From: Actinomycetota bacterium
Lineage (GTDB): Bacteria; Actinomycetota; Actinomycetes; S36-B12; UBA5976
DNA length: 19,531 bases
Assembly: GCA_009923375.1 (NCBI GenBank)
Contig: RFTO01000006.1
Span: forward strand, 1-19,531
Reading direction: 5' to 3'
Of the stretch, positions 13,333 through 19,531 are shown in pieces. How positions within the stretch are numbered: position 1 is the stretch's first letter; each line of letters opens with the position of its first letter. The notes beneath the pieces are model-generated. The model worked only from the letters and a program-made list of their open reading frames with translations. It was not told the DNA's origin and ran no database searches. The position numbers and the translations under genes were made by a program.

Positions 13333-15138
13333 TCATGCGCGTCCGACGGCTCTCGTCGCCCGCTCAAATGCAGATGACCTCCGGGTGTTCAGCGACGGCT
13401 CTCGTCGCCCGAGGTGCAGGCGCGCTAAGTCAGGTGATGAGCGGTGAGTCCGTGTGAATCCCTCAGCAGGATGGTGCGGTTCTGTCGCCTTGTCTAGCGC
13501 TAGTGCGTGACGGGACCGACGAACCAGATGCGCTCGGTAATCCCGAGCGACATCGGTTTCGTACTTCTCGGCGAGTGCTCCGAGTCCGTCTGAGATGTGA
13601 CGAAATGCGACGGCCTCTGCTCCTGCCATGTGCAACAACACTGGTACCGAGGTTTGTATCTCGTTCAGGGCGCTATCGGGAATCGAACCGTCCGCCGACA
13701 CCACGTCATAGGCCACAAGCCCGATTTTTGCCGTGCGCTGGAGCAAGCCAGTCAATGCTTCGACATCCCGCAGGACCTGGTTGCTGTTGAACCGCAGCAC
13801 TGGATCTGGGGTTGCACATGCGATACCCAGAAGAACCTGCGCCACCGAACCGAGGTCGTGTAACTGGTTGAGGAGCTCGTGCATCTCCCGGGAGTAATCC
13901 GCGTAGTGCCGCCCGGCGCGAATGTGGGTGCGTCGTTGACGATGAGGTGTTCGACGAGCCTGCAAATCCACCACGGAGTGCAATGCCAGAGCCTGGCATT
14001 TATCGATCAAAATCAAGATTTGCTCGGTGACCCGCTCATTTGTGCAGGCTGGGGACACACCGAATCGCACATAACCTGGCATCCCTGGATCTTCCGAGAT
14101 GGTGAGGGATGCCGAGGCGAACGCCAAGAGCTCGTCAAGCCAGGCTCGATCCCCAGCTGTGCGCATGTGGACGTCCACCTGAGCTGAAGTGGCGGTGTCA
14201 GCACGGCCAGCCAGCTTTGTCTCGGGCGCACGCTGCTCTTGGTCCAGCTTCGCCGCGGGCATTGGCACGCCAGCATCTGCAACCGCATGGGCAACTGCAG
14301 GCTCGGCTGAGGATCCGGCGTGATTTGGCGAGGACAACACGGGCCGAACAAGTAAATCCTCGTCTCGGCGGCGATAGACCTTCGCAGGTCTGCCGACGCC
14401 ACCAGATTTCCGCTCGCCGACAATCACCATCTGCGGCTCCATGATGCGACGGAAGGCATCACGGGAGAATGCATTCGAGCCCATGACTGCATCGTGTGCT
14501 TGCTTGAGGTCAGCTAGGGTGAAGAGATTAGGCAAAAGCCCCACTGGGTCAGGTGCAGCGGCAAATCGGGCACGCAAGGTATCGACTGCGAGCTTAAGAG
14601 ACTCCGCCTGACCTGATGGCAGCGTCACAGGTTGCCCATCAACTTCAACATCGGTGAAGTCCGGCTCAATCACACCGAAGACACATGAGCTCCTGGTTAA
14701 TGCGGCATCGGCATCCGAAAGGGCTAGGGCTGCGAAATATCCGAAGGCAAAAGCACGAACCCCCGACACAGCGTCAACTTCAAACGCCGCAAGCTGATCC
14801 ACGTGAACATTTAAAAGTCCGAGTGCGTCATCAATGCTTCGATGAGCGGCCACTGGCGCGGCTTCATGTTCGAGCATCCAGGCGCTCGGCAGCGCCCATC
14901 CCGTGGAGTCCTCACCAGGCTCGCGTGTCAGCAGCACGCCAAACTCGTAGGCAGGCTCACCGTCGGGGTTAAATGAAGCCGTCAACTTGCGCGGACGCAA
15001 GGCAAAGACAGCAACATCGGCGCGAATGTGCACAAGCGCGGCGCCGTTGTCGCCAGCAGAAGCCGAGACAGCCGTGGGGATATGGGCAGCCTGCGTTGAG
15101 TCGGCTGACAGAGGCACGGCGTTGGTCACGGACGCCAT
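13333..15138 (-). CDS. Nudix-like / NrtR-type winged-helix regulator with a long uncharacterised C-terminal part
   Basis: The 601-residue protein has three parts. Residues about 35-145 resemble a Nudix sensor (FGVLLTREPGEDSTGWALPS), but the box is degenerate: AAHRSIDDALGL replaces the catalytic REXXEEXG pattern, so hydrolysis is unlikely. Residues about 203-258 match the NrtR winged helix (LFTLADLKQAHDAVMG ... GGVGRPAKVYRRR). A low-complexity linker (259-325) leads to a mostly helical region (326-545) that I do not recognise. NrtR proteins are usually about 220-240 residues and sense ADP-ribose while repressing NAD-related genes; what this one senses or controls is unknown. The last 25 residues (577-601) are encoded by tRNA-Gly-derived repeats. 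ATG 15138 is chosen over GTG 15147; no ribosome site is seen. It follows mutM by 23 bases. Confidence 0.8.
   Translation of the reverse strand: MASVTNAVPLSADSTQAAHIPTAVSASAGDNGAALVHIRADVAVFALRPRKLTASFNPDGEPAYEFGVLLTREPGEDSTGWALPSAWMLEHEAAPVAAHRSIDDALGLLNVHVDQLAAFEVDAVSGVRAFAFGYFAALALSDADAALTRSSCVFGVIEPDFTDVEVDGQPVTLPSGQAESLKLAVDTLRARFAAAPDPVGLLPNLFTLADLKQAHDAVMGSNAFSRDAFRRIMEPQMVIVGERKSGGVGRPAKVYRRRDEDLLVRPVLSSPNHAGSSAEPAVAHAVADAGVPMPAAKLDQEQRAPETKLAGRADTATSAQVDVHMRTAGDRAWLDELLAFASASLTISEDPGMPGYVRFGVSPACTNERVTEQILILIDKCQALALHSVVDLQARRTPHRQRRTHIRAGRHYADYSREMHELLNQLHDLGSVAQVLLGIACATPDPVLRFNSNQVLRDVEALTGLLQRTAKIGLVAYDVVSADGSIPDSALNEIQTSVPVLLHMAGAEAVAFRHISDGLGALAEKYETDVARDYRAHLVRRSRHALALDKATEPHHPAEGFTRTHRSSPDLARLHLGRREPSLNTRRSSAFERATRAVGRA
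13344..13411 (+). repeat. Partial tandem duplication, 19-base units 49 bases apart
   Basis: CGACGGCTCTCGTCGCCCG occurs at 13344-13362 and again at 13393-13411. Each unit contains a small palindrome (CGACG-GCTCT-CGTCG) and ends with the tRNA-Gly-derived core TCTCGTCGCCCG, so this core is present three times in the region. The pattern looks like a 49-base tandem duplication whose second copy is cut short. Confidence 0.9.
13351..13390 (+). repeat. Direct repeat, copy 2: displaced tRNA-Gly 3' end, att-like
   Basis: This is identical over 40 bases to 13234-13273, but with no tRNA body before it and no right hairpin arm after it. A displaced 3' tRNA fragment is the classic trace of tRNA-directed integration, though duplication slippage is also possible. 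It lies inside the 3' end of the Nudix/NrtR-like gene on the other strand. Confidence 0.85.
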
Positions 15139-15161
15139 TTTACGCACAGACGCAGAAAACC

Positions 15162-16025
15162 CTAGAGAGGCACTGCTTGGCGGCGCTGACAGCGCGTGCA
15201 GCGGAAGGCTGAGCGGTTTTCAAATTTCTCGCGGATGATCGCCCCGCCGCAACGCGGACACGGCTCGCCCTCGCGCCCGTAGGCGTTCAGGCTGCGCGAG
15301 AAGTAACCACCACTGCCGTTCACGTTCACATACATCGAATCAAACGATGTGCCACCGGCAGCGAGCGCCTCACCCATCACCTGCTTAGCGGCATCCAACA
15401 GTTCCTGGAGCTTGGCCAGACTGACATTTGATGCGGGCCTTGCCCAGTCAAGTTTGGCCCGCCAAAGCGCCTCGTCGGCGTAAATGTTTCCGATTCCGCT
15501 GACAACTTGCTGGTTGAGCAACACCGACTTCACCGCGCTGTTGCTTCGCCGCATGCGGGCCGCGACTGCGACGACATCGAAAACTGGTTCGAAAGGGTCG
15601 GCGGCGATATGCGCCATGGATTGAGGCACAAGTCGTCCAGCTGATTCAATGAGCGCATCAACGTGCATTCCGCCGAACATCCGCTGATCCGAGAACACCA
15701 TGTGCGGAGCGGGTTTCAGACTCAGAATCACTCGAGCGTGCACAGGCAGGTTCTGTAGAGACCTCTGTGCTAACACCTGTCCGCTCATACCGAGATGCAC
15801 GACCAGAGCCGTATTTGGATCGTCGAGCAACGCCCAGATGAACTTGCCGCGACGTTCAAAACTCACAACGCGCTGGGCTGCCAAGGCAGCACTGAACCCC
15901 TGCGGTCCATCAAGGTGGCGGCGCACCGAACGAAGAGCACGGATGTCGATATCCGTGATGCGTGCGCCAGCGAAGTGGCGCTGCATACCGGCGCGAACAA
16001 CTTCCACCTCAGGCAATTCAGGCAT
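15162..16025 (-). CDS. mutM: Formamidopyrimidine-DNA glycosylase (8-oxoguanine repair)
   Basis: MutM (Fpg) removes 8-oxoguanine and formamidopyrimidines and nicks the abasic site. The 287 residues start with the catalytic PELPEVE (P2 and E3), with the DNA-binding lysine at K61 (RRGKFIWALL). The helix-two-turn-helix region contains LLNQQVVSGIGNIYADEALW. The C-terminal zinc finger uses C256, C259, C276 and C279, with NRSAF before the last pair. ATG 16025 is fixed because proline must be residue 2 after Met removal. There is no clear ribosome site; the rnc stop lies 11 bases upstream, suggesting co-transcription. In other actinobacteria smc and ftsY follow; here the Nudix/NrtR-like gene does. 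Confidence 0.97.
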   Translation of the reverse strand: MPELPEVEVVRAGMQRHFAGARITDIDIRALRSVRRHLDGPQGFSAALAAQRVVSFERRGKFIWALLDDPNTALVVHLGMSGQVLAQRSLQNLPVHARVILSLKPAPHMVFSDQRMFGGMHVDALIESAGRLVPQSMAHIAADPFEPVFDVVAVAARMRRSNSAVKSVLLNQQVVSGIGNIYADEALWRAKLDWARPASNVSLAKLQELLDAAKQVMGEALAAGGTSFDSMYVNVNGSGGYFSRSLNAYGREGEPCPRCGGAIIREKFENRSAFRCTRCQRRQAVPL

Positions 16026-16036
16026 CGGCAGAACTT

Positions 16037-16774
16037 TCAGGCATTGCCTGCGTCGACGGCTGTGCCTGCGTCTGCGTCGACGGCTGTGCCTGCGACGAGG
16101 GAGCTGTATGCCTGGGCAGCAGCTGAACGTTCAGCGTGACGTTTGCTTGTGCCCACCCCGTGACCGAGAACTTCGTCTTCGATGACAACCCTCGCAGTGA
16201 AGGTGCGCGAGTGGTCGGGTCCTTCGACATCTACTTCATAGCGCGGCGGTGAGAGCTTGCGTGCTGCCACGAGTTCCTGCAGTGAGGTCTTCCAATCGAG
16301 TCCAGCACCAAGTTCCACGGCATCACGGATCTGTGTCGCCATGACCCGCAAAACGAATTCGCGAGCGGCGTGCATTCCATGGGTGAGGTAGACCGCCCCC
16401 ATCAGGGACTCCATCACATCCGCCAGGATGGAGGTCTTTTCCTGCCCACCTTGGGTTAACTCACCTTTGCCGAGTCGGATGCTCGGGCCAAGGTTGAGAG
16501 TGCGGGCAGCATCTGCGAGCGCATGCGCATTGATGATGGCGGCGCGAAGCGGAGTTAACTGCGCTTCGCTGGCCTCGGGATGCTCGAGGAACATGAACTC
16601 TGCTACGACGCATCCAAGAGCAGCATCGCCGAGGAACTCAAGTCGCTCGTAAGTGGTGGCGCCATTGTTCTCAACGGAGAAAGAACGGTGAGTTAAAGCC
16701 GCTTCAAGAAGTTCAAGGGGAACCTGCACGCCAATACGAACGCGCAGCGCTTCTAGGGATTCGTGTTGGCTCAC
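16037..16774 (-). CDS. rnc: Ribonuclease III
   Basis: RNase III cuts double-stranded RNA, including rRNA precursors. The 245 residues contain the signature ERLEFLGDAALG (43-54) with D50, and DVMESLMGAV (119-128) with catalytic E122. The C-terminal double-stranded-RNA-binding domain runs about 160-228 (DWKTSLQELVAARK to HAERSAAAQAYSSL). The GTG start at 16774 has AGGGATGG upstream. A short tail (229-245) carries a repeated AGTAVDA encoded by a tandem DNA repeat. It is 66 bases downstream of rpmF, with a hairpin between, and 11 bases upstream of mutM. Confidence 0.97.
   Translation of the reverse strand: MSQHESLEALRVRIGVQVPLELLEAALTHRSFSVENNGATTYERLEFLGDAALGCVVAEFMFLEHPEASEAQLTPLRAAIINAHALADAARTLNLGPSIRLGKGELTQGGQEKTSILADVMESLMGAVYLTHGMHAAREFVLRVMATQIRDAVELGAGLDWKTSLQELVAARKLSPPRYEVDVEGPDHSRTFTARVVIEDEVLGHGVGTSKRHAERSAAAQAYSSLVAGTAVDADAGTAVDAGNA
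16049..16094. repeat. 24-base-period tandem repeat at the 3' end of rnc
   Basis: Twenty-two identical bases (beginning TGCGTCGACGGCTGTGCC) occur at 16049-16070 and 16073-16094. The period of 24 keeps the reading frame, so copy-number change would add or remove eight residues from the RNase III tail (AGTAVDAD / AGTAVDAG) without a frameshift. Confidence 0.9.
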
Positions 16775-16816
16775 TCACGCCATCCCTTCGTTGATACTGG
16801 CAGGCAGCGTGTGAGA

Positions 16817-16834
16817 GGGGCTGTGGGTAGCCCC
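16817..16834 (-). other. Hairpin in the rpmF-rnc gap
   Basis: GGGGCT (16817-16822) pairs perfectly with AGCCCC (16829-16834) over a six-base loop, seven bases after the rpmF stop codon. No T-run follows on the minus strand. It could be a partial terminator or an mRNA-stabilising 3' end that lets rpmF be expressed more than rnc. Confidence 0.4.
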
Positions 16835-16840
16835 GGCGAA

Positions 16841-17014
16841 TCAGACGTCGAGCACCTGACGCTTGGCGTAGGTGCCGCACGTCGGGCAAGCGATGTGTGA
16901 AGGCTTTGGGGTCCGGCACTGACCGCACGGGGTAAGCGACGGCACAGACGCCTTCCACGCCGAACGGCGGTGGCGAGTGTTGCTGCGCGATGTCTTTCGC
17001 TTTGGAACCGGCAC
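16841..17014 (-). CDS. rpmF: Ribosomal protein bL32
   Basis: This short 57-residue gene starts with GTG 17014 and reads MPVPKRKTSRSNTRHRRSAW, the typical bL32 N-terminus. A zinc ribbon is intact (C30, C33, C43, C46: CGQCRTPKPSHIACPTCG), so this is the zinc-containing form. AAGGAAG lies six bases upstream, inside the end of the DUF177 gene, whose stop is one base before the start, so the two are tightly coupled. bL32 sits in the large subunit near the peptidyl-transferase region. Only one rpmF is in the window. Confidence 0.97.
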   Translation of the reverse strand: MPVPKRKTSRSNTRHRRSAWKASVPSLTPCGQCRTPKPSHIACPTCGTYAKRQVLDV

Positions 17015-17015
17015 G

Positions 17016-17618
17016 TCAATCTTCCTTCAGGTCAGGCACGTCTTGCTGGTCCGATGGGACCGAGGACAAGAGTGTAGCCAACCCCTGCCAGCGCTCATCG
17101 AGCACCTCGTGGGTGTGGGTTGGGTCGGTCTGCAAGCTGATCCCGCAGTCAGGGCACAGCCCGAGGCAATCCGGCTCACATAGGGGCGCCAAAGGAAGCT
17201 CGAGAACGATCGCGTCGCGCAGGGGGCCCTCAAGGTCGACGTGATCCTCCTGCACCCACTGGATGTCCTCCCCCTCGTCGTCGTCCTCATCACTGCGCGG
17301 GATATCGCGCCCGCGGGAGTCGGTCGGCGGAAAGGCGAACAAGACCATCAGGTCGAAGGTGTCGTCGTAATCGATGGTCTCCAGGCAACGACTGCATTCG
17401 CCGAGTAGCTGCACGACGGCCGAGCCAGTTACCAAGATGCCCTCGCCTACCGCTTGCAAGACCAGGTCGAGGTCGATCTCGGAGCCTTCGGGTACGCCAA
17501 TAATCGGGGTGCCGATATCGCTGGGCGCGGGCACCGTCGCTTGGAGCACTTTGCTGTGCCCAGCACGGCGGCCCGGCTCGCGCACATCGATGCGCAGCGA
17601 GGGTGTTTCGTGTTTCAT
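17016..17618 (-). CDS. yceD: DUF177 (YceD family) protein, linked to rRNA/ribosome assembly
   Basis: The 200-residue acidic protein has the family hallmarks: GECSRCLE (73-80, C75 and C78) and the C-terminal cluster CEPDCLGLCPDCG (147-159) with four cysteines that may bind metal. A highly acidic stretch (about 109-119, SDEDDDEGEDI) lies between. YceD proteins are almost always encoded next to rpmF, as here, and have been associated with 23S rRNA maturation; the molecular role is not settled. ATG 17618 has only a weak GAGG upstream. It follows sepIVA by 11 bases. Confidence 0.9.
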   Translation of the reverse strand: MKHETPSLRIDVREPGRRAGHSKVLQATVPAPSDIGTPIIGVPEGSEIDLDLVLQAVGEGILVTGSAVVQLLGECSRCLETIDYDDTFDLMVLFAFPPTDSRGRDIPRSDEDDDEGEDIQWVQEDHVDLEGPLRDAIVLELPLAPLCEPDCLGLCPDCGISLQTDPTHTHEVLDERWQGLATLLSSVPSDQQDVPDLKED

Positions 17619-17629
17619 GACGGCCTCAT

Positions 17630-18145
17630 TCAGGATTCTGAGCTGGCTTCGCGAGCCTCAACCAGTTCGCCCGGACGATCCTGGGCTAAATCTTCGTAAG
17701 TCGTGCGCCCGGCAATGCGCTCCCGCCCGGCGGCAATCTCGGCAGTCATGCGTCCGAGCATCACTTCGAAATTGGCTAATTGCCGATCGACATAAGCATC
17801 GGCCTCGGCTTGCTCTCGCGCAGCTTCAGCATCAGCAGCGGCCTTCAACTCTTCTGCCGCTGCCATCGCCGCGGCATAGACGGCCTGCTCGGTCAGCAGC
17901 GCCGCTTGCTTGGCCTTGGCCAGTTCGACGAGCTCGCGGGCATGCTCGGTGGCGCGGGTGACGATGGCTTCCTTCTCCGCGACGGTTTCCTGGGCACGAA
18001 GCATGTCGCCGGGTACGGCGGCCAAGGCTGCGTCGATGATCTCCAGGATGCTCGAGCGGTTGACCATGCACGATGCCGAGAGCGGCACTGCGCGCGCTCC
18101 CGCGATCTCATCGCGTAGTTGCTCTAGTCGCGTTATCAGTTCCAT
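17630..18145 (-). CDS. sepIVA: DivIVA-like coiled-coil protein, probable SepIVA
   Basis: The 171 residues are mostly predicted coiled coil, rich in Ala and Glu from about 45 to 145 (QETVAEKEAIVTRATEHARE and after), with no membrane segment. Mycobacterial SepIVA, a DivIVA-domain protein needed for septation, is encoded immediately before DUF177 as here. Position and coiled-coil pattern support this name rather than strong sequence motifs. The ATG at 18145 has AAGGAGG just upstream, inside the coaD end, and lies one base from the coaD stop. It may act at the septum or in cell-envelope assembly; a general coiled-coil protein is the alternative. Confidence 0.75.
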   Translation of the reverse strand: MELITRLEQLRDEIAGARAVPLSASCMVNRSSILEIIDAALAAVPGDMLRAQETVAEKEAIVTRATEHARELVELAKAKQAALLTEQAVYAAAMAAAEELKAAADAEAAREQAEADAYVDRQLANFEVMLGRMTAEIAAGRERIAGRTTYEDLAQDRPGELVEAREASSES

Positions 18146-18146
18146 G

Positions 18147-18635
18147 TCATGCCTCCTTGCTCGCCGAATAGCGGGCTTGTAACGCCAACCTCACCACATC
18201 TGGCACCAGCGCGCTGACGTCGCCACCGTACTGCGCAACTTCTTTCACCATGCTGGAGGAGAGGTAGGAGTACTGCGGGTTCGTGGAGACGAACGCGGTC
18301 TCCACACCGGCGAGGTCGTAATTGAGCTGCGCCATCTGCAATTCATAATCGAAATCGGACATGGCGCGCAGTCCCTTAATCACATGCCGAACCTCGTGCC
18401 CGCGGCACCAATCCACGAGTAAACCGCTGAACGTGTCCACCGTGACATTCGGCAGATGTGTCGTGCAGGAGCGGATGAAATCGAGGCGCTCATCCAATGT
18501 GAACAGGGATTGCTTGGTCTGGTTGACCATGACTGCGATCGTCACATGATCTGCCATCTTTGAGGCGCGTGCGAACACATCGAGGTGACCATTGGTCACC
18601 GGATCGAACGACCCTGGACACACTGCTGTTCGCAC
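18147..18635 (-). CDS. coaD: Phosphopantetheine adenylyltransferase
   Basis: CoaD transfers AMP to 4'-phosphopantetheine, making dephospho-CoA. The 162 residues include the nucleotidyltransferase signature GSFDPVTNGH (8-17, the TNGH form of HxGH), KGLRAMSDFDYE (88-99) and YSYLSSSMVKE (122-132) for triphosphate binding. I chose GTG 18635 because AGGAGG is five bases upstream (18641-18646) and homologues start MRTAVCPGSFDP. The longer open frame upstream runs through rsmD in another frame. It lies 16 bases after rsmD. Confidence 0.97.
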   Translation of the reverse strand: MRTAVCPGSFDPVTNGHLDVFARASKMADHVTIAVMVNQTKQSLFTLDERLDFIRSCTTHLPNVTVDTFSGLLVDWCRGHEVRHVIKGLRAMSDFDYELQMAQLNYDLAGVETAFVSTNPQYSYLSSSMVKEVAQYGGDVSALVPDVVRLALQARYSASKEA

Positions 18636-18651
18636 TGTCGCCTCCTGCTGA

Positions 18652-19233
18652 TTAGTGGACTTGACCGTACCAAACGCCATGGCGCACCTGGGTGTCTCCA
18701 TAGGCGCGTACCTGATGCTCCTTGAATCCGGCCGGCCACAGGCAGGCCTGCTGGTCTTTGCGGGGCTTCGCGCATTCATAGAGCACATCGCATTCGTCCG
18801 CGAGTAAGTCAGCCTGCGCCATGCTCGCCACAAGCGACATCACCGTGTCCGGTGAGACTGTGTAAGGCGGGTCGAGGAACACGATGTCATACGGCGCATG
18901 GGCTGCGGCCGGACCGCTAACCCACACCTTCACATCCATCGCACTTACATGCGCTGGCAGATGTGCGGTCTCGATATTCGAGGCGATTACCGCCGCAGCG
19001 GCGCGATCGTTCTCCACCAATACCACCGGCGCTGCACCACGCGATGCGGCTTCCAATCCCAACGCCCCGGAGCCGGCGTAGAGGTCGGCGACGCTCACTC
19101 CATCCAAGCCGTCGTAGCGATGTTCAAGAATGTTGAAGAGTGATTCACGCACCCGATCTGCAGTTGGCCGCGTTCCGGTATCCGGCACTTTGAGGCGTCT
19201 TCCTTTAGCGGTGCCAGCGATGATTCGCGTCAT
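18652..19233 (-). CDS. rsmD: 16S rRNA (guanine-966-N2)-methyltransferase
   Basis: RsmD uses S-adenosylmethionine to methylate G966 of 16S rRNA in the assembled small subunit. The 193 residues contain the N-terminal MTRIIAGTAKGRRLKVP and RPTADRVRESLFNIL pattern, the SAM-binding motif DLYAGSGALGLEAASRG (50-66) and the catalytic DPPY (121-124). ATG 19233 is supported by the conserved N-terminus; no ribosome site is visible in the 49-base gap after recG. The protein ends in a short basic/aromatic tail. It sits between recG and coaD, as in other actinobacteria. Confidence 0.96.
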   Translation of the reverse strand: MTRIIAGTAKGRRLKVPDTGTRPTADRVRESLFNILEHRYDGLDGVSVADLYAGSGALGLEAASRGAAPVVLVENDRAAAAVIASNIETAHLPAHVSAMDVKVWVSGPAAAHAPYDIVFLDPPYTVSPDTVMSLVASMAQADLLADECDVLYECAKPRKDQQACLWPAGFKEHQVRAYGDTQVRHGVWYGQVH

Positions 19234-19282
19234 AAGCGAATTGTCGTCTCAGCTGGCAGCTGGTCGCATGCGGACGTGCGGG

Positions 19283-19531
19283 TCACGATTTCTCCAGGTA
19301 ATCAGCGCGATCGGCGATCGCATCAGCCAAGGCTGCCGCCAAAAGCGGGTGATCAGACAACTCCGGATCGCTGTCGATCACCGTCGCGGCGGCAGCGCGA
19401 GCCGCGGTGACGATGTCAATGTCGTCAATTACTTCGAGTAAGCGCAGGGTGCTGTGGCGCCCGGACTGGGTGGCACCGAGTACATCCCCTTCGCGACGAG
19501 AACGCAAGTCGTACTCGGATAGAACGAATCC
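19283..19531 (-). CDS. recG: ATP-dependent DNA helicase RecG, C-terminal 82 residues (partial, cut by right edge)
   Basis: Only the end of the gene is present. It reads GFVLSEYDLRSRREGDVLG, then QSGRHSTLRLLEVIDD, matching the conserved RecG C-terminal motif (D-L-x-x-R-x-x-G-D-x-x-G-x-x-Q-S-G). RecG reverses stalled replication forks and migrates Holliday junctions. The helicase motor domains lie beyond the window. The stop at 19283 is followed 49 bases later by rsmD. Confidence 0.92.
   Translation of the reverse strand, partial: GFVLSEYDLRSRREGDVLGATQSGRHSTLRLLEVIDDIDIVTAARAAAATVIDSDPELSDHPLLAAALADAIADRADYLEKS

Noticed and set aside
13286..13350. A small gene or integrase remnant between the repeats
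   Set aside because: The 65 bases hold no start with a coding-like frame and nothing recognisable.
13234..13411. CRISPR array
   Set aside because: Repeats are few, unequal and of tRNA origin; spacing is irregular and no cas gene is nearby.

Overview
The window is a GC-rich, gene-dense piece of an Actinomycetota chromosome. The evidence is the gene content and order: tig-clpP1-clpP2-clpX, folC-DUF4233-ndk, mreBCD-mrdA, and recG-rsmD-coaD-sepIVA-DUF177-rpmF-rnc-mutM. GTG starts are common and gaps between genes are short. The sequence alone does not give a genus. The presence of mreBCD and mrdA suggests a rod-forming cell.

Region 1 (1-6204, minus strand) holds folC, a DUF4233 membrane protein, ndk, mreB, mreC, mreD and the start of mrdA, which runs off the left edge. 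folC/DUF4233 and mreC/mreD overlap at stop/start codons. The mre-mrdA genes build the lateral-wall (Rod) elongation machinery; folC and ndk serve folate and nucleotide metabolism. Region 2 (6229-8817, plus strand) is valS alone, divergent from folC across a 24-base gap and convergent with clpX. Its orientation is opposite to the usual actinobacterial order, and it encodes the archaeal-like ValRS without a C-terminal coiled coil. Region 3 (8894-13127, minus) is the protein-quality block: tRNA-Pro, trigger factor, ClpP1, ClpP2 and ClpX. A palindrome between clpP2 and clpX fits the published ClgR operator consensus.

Region 4 (13128-15138) is the least ordinary part. A plus-strand tRNA-Gly(UCC) with a strong terminator hairpin is followed by partial copies of its own 3' end, in a pattern like an attachment-site scar. 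Reading into these repeats from the other side is a 601-residue protein with a degenerate Nudix domain, an NrtR-type winged helix and a long C-terminal part I do not recognise. Its last 25 residues are encoded by the tRNA-derived repeats. No integrase or transposase is present in the window.

Region 5 (15162-19531, minus) is a compact housekeeping cluster: the 3' end of recG, rsmD, coaD, sepIVA, DUF177 (yceD), rpmF, rnc and mutM. It combines DNA repair, rRNA modification and processing, a ribosomal protein, CoA synthesis and a septation factor. In better-known actinobacteria mutM is followed by smc-ftsY; here the tRNA/Nudix region and the tig-clp block follow, so the window contains a synteny junction. 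No CRISPR array, insertion sequence or prophage gene was seen, and no stretch over 300 bases lacks a gene.
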